Source of the DNA: Flavobacteriales bacterium UBA2040
GTDB taxonomy: Bacteria; Bacteroidota; Bacteroidia; Flavobacteriales_D; Crocinitomicaceae
Assembly (NCBI GenBank): GCA_002332715.1
Contig: DDBE01000201.1
Coordinates: 1 to 15,818, forward strand
Length of the DNA stretch: 15,818 nt
Direction of reading: 5' to 3'
Below are positions 8,853-15,818 of the stretch, piece by piece. The position numbers and the translations under genes are program-made. How positions within the stretch are numbered: the first letter of the stretch is position 1; each line of letters opens with the position of its first letter. The notes under the pieces were generated by a model. The model was not told the DNA's origin, searched no databases, and saw only the letters and a list, made by a program, of their open reading frames with translations.

Positions 8853-11800
8853 ATGAAAAAATCTACTCACCTATTAATTAAAACAATCTTGTTTTCGGCC
8901 TTCTGCTTATTCAGCTTGAGTAGCACCGTTTTCGGGCAATCTAATTATAGCATCAATTTTCAAGATCAAGAAATTGAAATTTCGCCCAATCTATTAACTA
9001 TAGATTTTTCGGCGGAAGATTTTAAAAGTAAGCATGCTGGAAACGTCTATGCTTGGATTCAATTCAATGAAATTCCAAATTTAGAAACACAAACTGCGAT
9101 TCAAACTAGCGGAGTTGAGTTGATCAATTATATTTCAAATAGAACCTATTTGGCACGTTTTAATACGAACCTATCGAAAGAGGTTTTTGTTCAGAATGAT
9201 GTTCGGGGAATATCTCCCGTGGTGAATGGAATGAAAATAGAGTCTGAAATTAGCAATGGAAATGTAAATCCATGGGCAATTGATGGTCAAAATGCCTTAT
9301 TAACGATGATTATATATGATGGCATAAGTATTGCGGAGATTATTCCACAACTTCAAATTGCTGGTGTTGAAATATTGAATCATTATCAAGGACACCAAGT
9401 ACTTGAAGTTTCGGTACCTATTTCAGAAATTTCTACTTTGGGCGATATGGGTTTCGTAAAATGGGTTGAAGAAATTCCTTCACCGCCGGAAAAAGAAGAT
9501 TCAAGAGGTAAAAGTTTACACCGCTCAAATGGGTTAGATACCCAAACGCCAACAGGAAGAAATTACACAGGTGCGGGCATCGGAGTTTTGGTTCGTGATG
9601 ATGGTATAGTTGGTCCACATATTGATTTTGAAGGTCGAATAGACAATTCAACCGCTTCTGGTTCTGGTCAAACTCATGGTGATGGTGTTGCCGGGATTTT
9701 AACAGGTGCAGGAAACCTTGACCCAACAAAACGTGGAATGGCTGCTGGAGCAAATTTATATGTTTCGAATTACGGTTCTAACTTTTTGGATGGGGCAACG
9801 ACAACTAGAATAAATAACGGTTCTGTTCAAATAACGAATTCGTCCTATGGTGATGGCTGTAACGGAGGGTATACAAATAACGCAGTTAATGTAGACAATC
9901 AAATCTTTAACAACCCGACTTTGCTTCACGTCTTTTCATGTGGAAATGTAAGCACATCTAATTGTAGTTACGGTGCAGGTTCAGGATGGGGAAACATAAC
10001 TGGCGGACACAAACAAGGTAAAAACGTTATTGCGACTGCCAATCTTTATTACGATGGGTCGCTTGTCAATTCAAGTAGCCGCGGACCTGCGTATGATGGC
10101 AGAATTAAACCAGATATCGCCGCAAACGGACAGAATCAATTATCCACTGATGAGAACAACACCTATTTAAGTTTTGGTGGTACATCTGGAGCTTCACCCG
10201 GAATTGCAGGAATATCTGCACAATTGTATGAAGCATATAAAGACGCGAACGCAGGGGTTTTGCCTCCGTCAGCTTTAATTAAAGCAACTCTTTTAAACAC
10301 TACAAATGACGCGGGAAATATTGGTCCAGATTTTAAATTTGGATGGGGAATAGTTAATGGTTTGCGAGCTGGATTGCTTATAGAAGAAGGACGTCATTTG
10401 ACTAGTTCTGTTTCACAAGGTAATTCAAATTCACATTCAATTTCCGTTCCAACGGGTACGAAACAAGTTCGTTTCATGCTGTATTGGATGGATCCTGCAG
10501 CTGCAAATGGTGCCAGCGCAGCATTAATTAATGATTTAGATTTGGTCGTGACAGACCCAAGCAGTGGAAGTTATCTACCTTGGATTTTGGACCCAACACC
10601 AACTGCTACGAACCTTAATTTACTTGCAACAAATGGTGCAGATCATCTAAACAACATGGAGCAAGTTTTAATTAACAATCCAGTAGCCGGAAGCTATACG
10701 ATTGATGTTAGTGGTTTTGCTGTGCCCATGGGTACTCAGAATTACTTTGTTGTTTACGAAATAATTACAGATGAAATAACGGTTACTTATCCCAACAGAG
10801 GTGAAAGTTTTGTTCCTGGTGAGCAAGAAACTATCCATTGGGATGCGCCAGCTTCAAGTGGAAGTTTTACCTTAGAATACAGCGTTAACAATGGAGGAAC
10901 ATGGTCGTCAATTTCAACGGTTCCATCTCTTGATAGAAATTATGATTGGAATGTCCCCTCAACCATAACAGGATCAGCATTGGTTAGAGTGACTCGAGGT
11001 GCAACATCTGATGTTAGTGATTCAATATTTTCTATCGCTCCATTAGTGACTGGTCAGGCTATCACACAAGTATGTCCAACAACAATTACTTTTTCTTGGA
11101 ATAGTGCAGCAGGAGCTGATAGTTATGATGTTTATGCTTTAGGAACTCAATACATGGAAATCATAGGCAATTCGGCTACGTCAACCTATACACATACCAT
11201 TACAAACCCAGCAAACCCAATTTGGTATGCTGTTGTAGCTAAAAACTCAACGAACGGTTGGGCTAGTAGAAGAACGATAGCTTCCTACTACGGCGGTGGT
11301 TTGATGAATTGTGCCTTTCCAAATGATGTAGAAGTGGTATCCATCAACAATTCTGGAGATGATTTCTCTACCTTGTGTAATCCAAGTGGATCTTTTCCTG
11401 AGGTAGCCATTCTTAATGCAGGATCAGCCTCTATATCTAACTTTCCAGTAACCTACCAATTAACAGGGCAAGCTCTTGTAACAGAAACGTATACGGGGAC
11501 ATTGGTATCGGGTCAACAAGTGAATTATACTTTTGCAACACCTTTATCGATTTCAACTACTGGAAACTACACTTTGACATGTTCGGCTATCCTTCCTGGT
11601 GATGGAAACCCAACGAATGACTGGCAAGTCTTAAACTTTTATGTTCAAGGTGCTGCAACTTCGACACCATTTTTAGAAGATTTCGAAGGTGCTGGTTTCT
11701 TACCGAATGGATGGAGTTTGGTGAATCCGGATACTGATCTTACATGGGTAGAAGCTAGTGTGATTGGTTCTACAGGAACTCCAACTCAGGCTGCGTATGT

Positions 11801-12446
11801 CAATAATTACAGTTACAACTCATCAGGTGAAGTTGATTATTTTGAAACGGAAACATTTTCAATTGGCGGTACAATCGCAACAATGACGTTTGATTTATCG
11901 AAGGCGCAATACAGCGGAACTTACGATGATAGTTTGAAAGTTGGTATCTCAAGTGATTGTGGAAGTACATGGACAACTATTTATGCTAAAGGAGGTTCTA
12001 CTATAGCAACTGTTGGGAATGTTACTGGGAATTTCAGTCCTAGTTCGGCGAATGATTGGCGAAATGAATCCGTTGATTTATCGGCATATGCGGGTCAAAG
12101 CGTCATATTCCGTTTTATTAATGTGACAGATTACTCGAATTCAACGTATGTAGACAATATCAATATTACATCGAATTTATCTGTGAACGAGTATAGTCCT
12201 TTGAATGTTGGAATCTATCCGAACCCAACGATTGAGAAATTCACCTTGGCAATTGGTAATTTAAAGCAAACAGACTTTGAAGTAGTTATTATGAACAACG
12301 TGGGACAAATTGTTAAAACGATTTCACCCATTGAATTTCAAAACAATACAACTCAGGTAGAAATTTCGAATTTTGCGAATGGAGTTTACTACATTCATGT
12401 GCAAGCTGGAGATTTTACAGTTGTGAAGAAACTAATAAAGAAATAA
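8853..12446 (+). CDS. Secreted subtilisin-like (S8) serine protease with T9SS type A sorting domain
   Basis: A 1197-residue exported endopeptidase. Residues 1-29 are a signal peptide ending TVFGQ. Residues 30-215 hold two similar units, each with a GVE(L/I) strand (87-90, 171-174), likely a prodomain. The S8 domain (about 235-510) has catalytic Asp249 (VLVRDDG), His275 (QTHGDGVAG), oxyanion Asn365 (FSCGN) and Ser445 (GGTSGASPG), plus SSRGPAYDGRIKPDI (408-422). The following beta-rich domain (about 515-640) resembles the KP-43-type C-terminal barrel. Then come a Kre9/KNH-like stretch (645-727), an FN3-like unit (735-815), a CARDB-like region (820-933), and a choice-of-anchor/MAM-like domain (FLEDFEGAGFLPNGW, 940-954). 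The final 85 residues (VGIYPNPTIEKF, NNVGQIVK, LIKK end) form the type A T9SS signal. All catalytic residues are present, so it should be active, degrading extracellular protein; substrate unknown. It is convergent with rplQ and divergent from carA, interrupting a usually contiguous block. The boundaries of the accessory domains are approximate. Confidence 0.93.
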   Translation: MKKSTHLLIKTILFSAFCLFSLSSTVFGQSNYSINFQDQEIEISPNLLTIDFSAEDFKSKHAGNVYAWIQFNEIPNLETQTAIQTSGVELINYISNRTYLARFNTNLSKEVFVQNDVRGISPVVNGMKIESEISNGNVNPWAIDGQNALLTMIIYDGISIAEIIPQLQIAGVEILNHYQGHQVLEVSVPISEISTLGDMGFVKWVEEIPSPPEKEDSRGKSLHRSNGLDTQTPTGRNYTGAGIGVLVRDDGIVGPHIDFEGRIDNSTASGSGQTHGDGVAGILTGAGNLDPTKRGMAAGANLYVSNYGSNFLDGATTTRINNGSVQITNSSYGDGCNGGYTNNAVNVDNQIFNNPTLLHVFSCGNVSTSNCSYGAGSGWGNITGGHKQGKNVIATANLYYDGSLVNSSSRGPAYDGRIKPDIAANGQNQLSTDENNTYLSFGGTSGASPGIAGISAQLYEAYKDANAGVLPPSALIKATLLNTTNDAGNIGPDFKFGWGIVNGLRAGLLIEEGRHLTSSVSQGNSNSHSISVPTGTKQVRFMLYWMDPAAANGASAALINDLDLVVTDPSSGSYLPWILDPTPTATNLNLLATNGADHLNNMEQVLINNPVAGSYTIDVSGFAVPMGTQNYFVVYEIITDEITVTYPNRGESFVPGEQETIHWDAPASSGSFTLEYSVNNGGTWSSISTVPSLDRNYDWNVPSTITGSALVRVTRGATSDVSDSIFSIAPLVTGQAITQVCPTTITFSWNSAAGADSYDVYALGTQYMEIIGNSATSTYTHTITNPANPIWYAVVAKNSTNGWASRRTIASYYGGGLMNCAFPNDVEVVSINNSGDDFSTLCNPSGSFPEVAILNAGSASISNFPVTYQLTGQALVTETYTGTLVSGQQVNYTFATPLSISTTGNYTLTCSAILPGDGNPTNDWQVLNFYVQGAATSTPFLEDFEGAGFLPNGWSLVNPDTDLTWVEASVIGSTGTPTQAAYVNNYSYNSSGEVDYFETETFSIGGTIATMTFDLSKAQYSGTYDDSLKVGISSDCGSTWTTIYAKGGSTIATVGNVTGNFSPSSANDWRNESVDLSAYAGQSVIFRFINVTDYSNSTYVDNINITSNLSVNEYSPLNVGIYPNPTIEKFTLAIGNLKQTDFEVVIMNNVGQIVKTISPIEFQNNTTQVEISNFANGVYYIHVQAGDFTVVKKLIKK

Positions 12447-12466
12447 GATCACATAAATAATAATAA

Positions 12467-12521
12467 ACACCTTGGTTCCGATAGTTGGTGGAATCGAGGT
12501 GTATTTTTTTGTATTTTTTTT
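12467..12521 (+). terminator. Intrinsic terminator of the S8 protease gene
   Basis: A 13-bp stem (12467-12479 with 12490-12502; ACACCTTGGTTCC against GGAATCGAGGTGT) with two G-U pairs and a 10-base loop starts 20 bases after the stop codon. It is followed by T7 (12504-12510) and then T8 (12514-12521). This is a strong plus-strand terminator. Confidence 0.92.
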
Positions 12522-12679
12522 CGTGTAGATTTAAGCGATGAATATTCGTTCCTTCTTCATTCTACTTTGCTTCAAGAATATCGTTTAGGTAAAAATTCAA
12601 TAGCGTATCCAACAAGTTGAGCCAGGAAGATGTTGATAGAAGAATGATAGTGATTAGAACAATCCCGCCAATTGGACAC
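12522..12679. other. Intergenic region between convergent terminators
   Basis: About 160 bases lie between the protease terminator and the rplQ operon terminator, with no gene I can support. The minus strand has an open, strongly hydrophobic frame at 12562-12678 (GIVLITIILLSTSSWL, then LNDILEAK and a stop) that looks like the tail of a small membrane protein. It has no ATG and begins just after a stop inside the rplQ terminator. Confidence 0.5.
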
Positions 12680-12712
12680 AAAAAAAGGGATCAACTTTCG
12701 TTAATCCCTTTT
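12680..12712 (-). terminator. Intrinsic terminator of the rpsM-rplQ operon
   Basis: On the minus strand AAAAGGGATTAAC, a GAAA tetraloop and GTTGATCCCTTTT form a 13-bp stem with one U-G pair, then further T's (seven in all). The GNRA loop and the wobble pair, which would be an A-C mismatch in the plus-strand RNA, show it is built for minus-strand transcripts. It begins 22 bases after the rplQ stop codon. Confidence 0.92.
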
Positions 12713-12734
12713 CAATTTATTTAGAAGATAATCC

Positions 12735-13613
12735 TTACGCTGGTTTCCCACCGTTCATTTCATCTTGCCATTTTTTCAATTCATCCCACTTACCTTCAGC
12801 AGCCATTCCAGCTTGCTTTGGCCATGCGTCAGGAGTGTGACTTCCTCTTACCTCAGTGATAATCTCAGCGATTTTCTCTGGTGTAGATGCAGCAACGTCA
12901 GCGAATGTAGCCAAACCTGCAGCCGCCAATGTTTCAGCGATTTTCGGTCCAACACCTTCGATTTTCGTTAAATCGTCTGCTTTTGCTTCTGCTTTCGCAA
13001 CAACTTCTTCTTTTACTTCTTCAACAACTGGTGCAGCTTCTTCAATAACCTCAGCTTTTGCTTCTTCGACAACTTCCGTTACCTCTTCCTCTTTTGCTTC
13101 AACTGTTTCTTCAACTACAACTGCTTCAGGAGTATCTGTTGCTTCTTCTGTTGCTGTTTCAGCAGTTTCTGTTTCAGCACCTTCAGTAGTTTTCTTACCA
13201 CCTTTACTTCTAGAACGACGAGTTGTTTTCTTCGCTCCATCGTTCGTATAAAGTTCATTGAAATCTACCAATTCGATCATACACATTTCAGCGTTATCAC
13301 CCAAACGGTAACCTAAACGAATGATACGCGTGTATCCACCATTACGGTTAGCGATTTTTGGAGCGATGTCTCTGAACAATTCAGTAACGATCTCTTTGTC
13401 TTGCAATTCACTAAACACCATACGGCGCGAGTGAGTAGAATCTGTTTTCGATTTTGTCAATATTGGCTCTACATAAACTCTCAATGCTTTTGCTTTCGCT
13501 ACAGTTGTAGTGATTTTTTTGTGCATCAAAAGTGAAGTCGCCATGTTAGAAAGCATCGCTTTTCTGTGCGCCGTCTTTCTACTTAAATGATTTACTTTTC
13601 TTCCGTGTCTCAT
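12735..13613 (-). CDS. rplQ: 50S ribosomal protein L17 with long C-terminal helix-hairpin-helix extension
   Basis: Residues 1-121 are a complete L17 core ([20 protein letters not shown], then [20 protein letters not shown]), which binds 23S rRNA near the peptide exit region. Bacterial L17 is usually about 115-160 residues; this one is 292. The extra part has three sections: a basic Lys/Arg stretch (128-141), a low-complexity Glu/Ala/Val-rich acidic linker (143-212), and a compact domain from 213. That domain has the helix-hairpin-helix signature [15 protein letters not shown] (215-229), then [10 protein letters not shown] and a [20 protein letters not shown] tail (264-283). Similar HhH tails occur on some Bacteroidota ribosomal proteins such as L21 (recalled, not checked here). 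The HhH suggests extra nucleic-acid binding or protein contact, but this is inference. There is no frameshift or stop in the extension. It follows rpoA by 13 bases and is the last gene of the operon. Confidence 0.97.
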   Translation of the reverse strand: MRHGRKVNHLSRKTAHRKAMLSNMATSLLMHKKITTTVAKAKALRVYVEPILTKSKTDSTHSRRMVFSELQDKEIVTELFRDIAPKIANRNGGYTRIIRLGYRLGDNAEMCMIELVDFNELYTNDGAKKTTRRSRSKGGKKTTEGAETETAETATEEATDTPEAVVVEETVEAKEEEVTEVVEEAKAEVIEEAAPVVEEVKEEVVAKAEAKADDLTKIEGVGPKIAETLAAAGLATFADVAASTPEKIAEIITEVRGSHTPDAWPKQAGMAAEGKWDELKKWQDEMNGGKPA

Positions 13614-13626
13614 GATAATGTACGTT

Positions 13627-14619
13627 CTAGTCTTTGTCTAATTTGTATTTGGCAACGTTCATTCCGAAATTCAATCCTTTGTTATCCACTAAGTCTTCCA
13701 ACTCTGTTAATGACTTTTTACCAAAGTTTCTGAATTTCAATAAATCGTTTTTATTATAGGATACCAAATCACCAAGTGTTTCAACATCTGCAGCTTTCAA
13801 ACAATTCAAGGCACGTACAGATAAATCCATATCTACCAATTTCGTTTTCAACAACTGACGCATGTGCAATGAAGTCTCATCGAACTCTTCCGTATCCGCT
13901 TTCACTTCGCTATCCAATGTGATACGCTCATCAGAGAATAACATGAAGTGATGGATCAAGATTTTCGCTGCTTCTTTCAAAGCTTCTTTCGGATGGATAG
14001 AACCATCTGTCTGGATATCTAGAACTAATTTTTCGTAATCTGTTTTTTGCTCTACACGGAAGTTTTCGATTGCAAACTTTACGTTTTTAATTGGCGTAAA
14101 AATTGAATCAATAAAAACGGTTCCGAAAGGAGCGTTTCCTGTTTTGTTTTCTTCAGCTGGAAGGTATCCACGACCTTTGATGATCGTCAATTCCATCTCA
14201 ATTTTAACTGAAGACTCCATGTTGCAAATCACTAAATCCGAGTTCAAAACTTGGAATGCAGAAGTGAATTTACCCAAATCTCCAGCAGTCAATTTATCTT
14301 GACCAGAAACAGAAACCATTACAGTTTCAGAATCAGTACCTTCAATTTGTTGTTTGAAACGAACTTGCTTTAAGTTCAAAACGATTTCAGTTACATCTTC
14401 TACTACACCTTTGATAGTTGTAAACTCGTGGTCTACACCTTCGATGCGGATAGAAGCGATAGCGAATCCTTCAAGAGAAGAAAGCAAAATACGTCTCAAC
14501 GCATTACCAACAGTGATGCCATATCCCGGCTCCAATGGGCGGAATTCGAATTGTCCGTGATGCTCATCGGACTGAATCATTATTACCTTATCAGGCTTTT
14601 GGAAATCTAAAATTGCCAT
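13627..14619 (-). CDS. rpoA: DNA-directed RNA polymerase subunit alpha
   Basis: The alpha subunit dimerises to nucleate RNA polymerase assembly and contacts UP elements and activators. Residues 1-230 form the N-terminal assembly domain, including [20 protein letters not shown] (25-43), [19 protein letters not shown] (61-79) and [17 protein letters not shown] (209-225). A linker of about 25 residues leads to the C-terminal domain (about 255-330), with [20 protein letters not shown] and [15 protein letters not shown]. Arg269 and Asn272 correspond to the E. coli DNA-contacting Arg265 and Asn268. The 330-residue length is typical. The gene lies between rpsD (18-base gap) and rplQ (13-base gap), clearly within one operon. 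Nothing is missing or odd. Confidence 0.99.
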   Translation of the reverse strand: MAILDFQKPDKVIMIQSDEHHGQFEFRPLEPGYGITVGNALRRILLSSLEGFAIASIRIEGVDHEFTTIKGVVEDVTEIVLNLKQVRFKQQIEGTDSETVMVSVSGQDKLTAGDLGKFTSAFQVLNSDLVICNMESSVKIEMELTIIKGRGYLPAEENKTGNAPFGTVFIDSIFTPIKNVKFAIENFRVEQKTDYEKLVLDIQTDGSIHPKEALKEAAKILIHHFMLFSDERITLDSEVKADTEEFDETSLHMRQLLKTKLVDMDLSVRALNCLKAADVETLGDLVSYNKNDLLKFRNFGKKSLTELEDLVDNKGLNFGMNVAKYKLDKD

Positions 14620-14637
14620 GTTAATGCTTGGTTTTAA

Positions 14638-15246
14638 TTATTTAGAGTATAATTCGACTATCAACTGCTCCTTGATGTTTTCAGGGATCATTTCTCTTTG
14701 CGGAAGGGCTAGGTATTTGCCAGACATGTCTGATTTATTCCAATCCAACCAATCGTATGTTTTACTATTCGAAGACAAAGAATCAGAGATAGATTCCAAT
14801 GACTTCGATTTTTCACGAACTCCGATTACATCACCAACTTTCAAATTGTAAGAAGGAATGTTAACTAGTTCTCCATTCACAGTAATGTGTTTGTGAGAAA
14901 CCAATTGACGAGCTCCGTTTCTTGTAGGTGCAATACCCAAACGGAAAACAGTGTTATCCAAACGTGTTTCACAAAGAACCAACAAGTTTTCACCTGTAAT
15001 TCCTTTAGCAGCTGATGCCGCTTTAAACATGTTTGAGAACTGACGCTCAAGAATACCGTAAGTATACTTTGCTTTTTGTTTTTCAGCTAACTGAATAGAG
15101 TATTCAGACTGCTTACCTCCACGTCTTTTGTTAGGACCATGTTGTCCAGGACCGTAGGCTTTTTTGTCCAATGCTTTGTCAGGTCCAAAGATAGGTTCTT
15201 TGAAACGACGAGCGATTTTTGATTTAGGACCAATATATCTTGCCAT
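14638..15246 (-). CDS. rpsD: 30S ribosomal protein S4
   Basis: A primary 16S rRNA-binding protein that starts assembly of the 30S body; in several bacteria it also represses its own operon by binding mRNA. The 202-residue protein begins [20 protein letters not shown] and lacks the zinc-binding cysteine cluster found in some S4 forms. The S4 RNA-binding domain covers about 92-155 ([45 protein letters not shown]). The C-terminus ([14 protein letters not shown]) is typical. It is preceded by an 81-base spacer, the longest gap in this operon, which holds a small hairpin. Confidence 0.99.
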   Translation of the reverse strand: MARYIGPKSKIARRFKEPIFGPDKALDKKAYGPGQHGPNKRRGGKQSEYSIQLAEKQKAKYTYGILERQFSNMFKAASAAKGITGENLLVLCETRLDNTVFRLGIAPTRNGARQLVSHKHITVNGELVNIPSYNLKVGDVIGVREKSKSLESISDSLSSNSKTYDWLDWNKSDMSGKYLALPQREMIPENIKEQLIVELYSK

Positions 15247-15268
15247 CTTATTTGTTTATTTAAGAGTA

Positions 15269-15298
15269 TTCGTGAATTAAGGCTTCTCCTTCGACGAA
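15269..15298 (-). promoter_or_regulatory. Possible RNA hairpin in the rpsK-rpsD spacer
   Basis: On the minus strand TTCGT...ACGAA pairs enclose an inner AAGG-AGAAG-CCTT stem-loop with an internal loop between them, ending 23 bases before the rpsD start. Neighbouring gaps in this operon are 13-18 bases, so an 81-base structured spacer stands out. It could be an S4 autoregulatory site or a processing site. The stems are short and the case is weak. Confidence 0.3.
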
Positions 15299-15327
15299 CA
15301 TTTGTCTCTTGTTGATTAAAAAAATTA

Positions 15328-15714
15328 TTAAACTCTTCTTCTTTTCGGCGGACGACATCCGTTGTGCGGAAGCGGCGTAACATCGATTATTTCAGTTACT
15401 TCAATTCCAGCATTGTGTAAAGAACGGATAGCAGACTCACGTCCTCCTCCTGGTCCTTTGACATAAACTTTTACTCGACGTAATCCGAAGTCATGTGCTT
15501 CTTTTGCTGCATCCTCTGCTGCAACTTGTGCTGCGTATGGAGTGTTCTTTTTAGAACCGCGGAAGCCTTTTTTACCAGCGCTTGACCAAGAGATTACTTG
15601 ACCTGCGTTGTTTGTCAAAGAGATGATTACATTGTTGAAGGTAGCTTGAATATGCGCTTCACCCAATGCGTCTACTTTGACATTCTTCTTCTTTTTTTGA
15701 TTCGCTTTTGCCAT
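15328..15714 (-). CDS. rpsK: 30S ribosomal protein S11
   Basis: S11 sits on the 30S platform, where it contacts 16S rRNA near the E site and mRNA exit. The 128-residue protein is of normal length. A basic N-terminal tail ([16 protein letters not shown]) is followed by the conserved core: [15 protein letters not shown] (21-35), [19 protein letters not shown] (45-63), [19 protein letters not shown] (81-99) and the C-terminal [18 protein letters not shown]. It follows rpsM after 17 bases in the standard order. Confidence 0.99.
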   Translation of the reverse strand: MAKANQKKKKNVKVDALGEAHIQATFNNVIISLTNNAGQVISWSSAGKKGFRGSKKNTPYAAQVAAEDAAKEAHDFGLRRVKVYVKGPGGGRESAIRSLHNAGIEVTEIIDVTPLPHNGCRPPKRRRV

Positions 15715-15731
15715 TGTTATTAATTATTTAG

Positions 15732-15818
15732 TTACACTTTTTTCTTGTTTGCAACTGTTTTTCTTCTTCCTTTTCTCGTACGAGAGTTGTTTTTTGTTCT
15801 TTGTCCTCTTAAAGGCAA
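15732..15818 (-). CDS. rpsM: 30S ribosomal protein S13, C-terminal end (partial)
   Basis: The last 28 codons and stop of rpsM lie at the window edge; the 5' part is outside. The visible tail (LPLRGQRTKNNSRTRKGRRK, then TVANKKKV) is the conserved S13 C-terminus, which reaches toward the decoding and P-site region of the 30S head. The GQRTKNNSRTRKG motif is diagnostic. The frame is too short to be picked up by length-based gene calling and should be annotated as a 5'-truncated partial gene. Confidence 0.95.
   Translation of the reverse strand: MPLRGQRTKNNSRTRKGRRKTVANKKKV

Noticed and set aside
8678-8881. 67-codon plus-strand frame upstream of the protease
   Set aside because: It overlaps the protease start, has no recognisable domain, and lies in a region needed for two divergent promoters.
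9433-9753. His-rich minus-strand frame inside the protease gene
   Set aside because: It lies opposite the S8 catalytic region, whose motifs are clear; the His content comes from antisense of Asp/Gly codons.
12856-13251. Ala/Ser/Thr-rich plus-strand frame of 131 codons
   Set aside because: It mirrors the low-complexity Glu/Ala linker of L17 on the opposite strand; repetitive codons leave the antisense free of stops.

Overview
The window looks like chromosomal DNA of an AT-rich member of the Bacteroidota, most likely the Flavobacteriales and perhaps close to Crocinitomicaceae/Fluviicola (the family is an inference). Three things point there. Two large exported proteins end in type IX secretion (T9SS) sorting domains, one of type A and one of type B. 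The minus strand carries the ribosomal/RNA polymerase block rpsM-rpsK-rpsD-rpoA-rplQ and also carA-eno. TAnnTTTG-like -7 promoter elements lie just upstream of some genes instead of strong Shine-Dalgarno sites.

Layout from left to right: (1) 1-576: a 28-bp perfect AT-rich palindrome, then a 5'-truncated, frameshifted remnant of a type II NADH dehydrogenase gene. (2) 577-3045: a small SRPBCC/AHSA1-type protein and a long, animal-UROC1-like urocanate hydratase, both on the minus strand. (3) 3214-6084: a 956-residue surface protein with a signal peptide, a very glycine-rich ALK/LTK-like or adhesin-like domain, Ig/PKD/SprB-type repeats and a type B sorting domain. It is bracketed by intrinsic terminators. 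(4) 6209-8592: carA and eno, overlapping by ATGA. (5) 8853-12446: on the plus strand, a 1197-residue secreted subtilisin-family protease with a type A sorting domain. (6) 12735-15818: rplQ, rpoA, rpsD, rpsK and the 3' end of rpsM, one minus-strand operon.

How the genes relate: the right-hand block is the alpha operon end, giving 30S proteins S13, S11 and S4, RNA polymerase alpha and L17. In many Flavobacteriia carA and eno follow rplQ directly. Here the oppositely oriented protease lies between them, so carA-eno needs its own promoter, and a candidate is visible. The protease and rplQ converge on two back-to-back terminators. The two T9SS substrates are probably displayed on or released from the cell surface.

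The most unusual items are the L17 protein, which carries a long acidic linker and a C-terminal helix-hairpin-helix module; the protease inserted into the rplQ-carA neighbourhood; the NADH dehydrogenase remnant whose frameshift falls exactly on an A_AAA_AAA slippery heptamer; and the poly-glycine domain encoded partly by GGC codon microsatellites. I see no CRISPR array, tRNA, rRNA, transposase or prophage gene.
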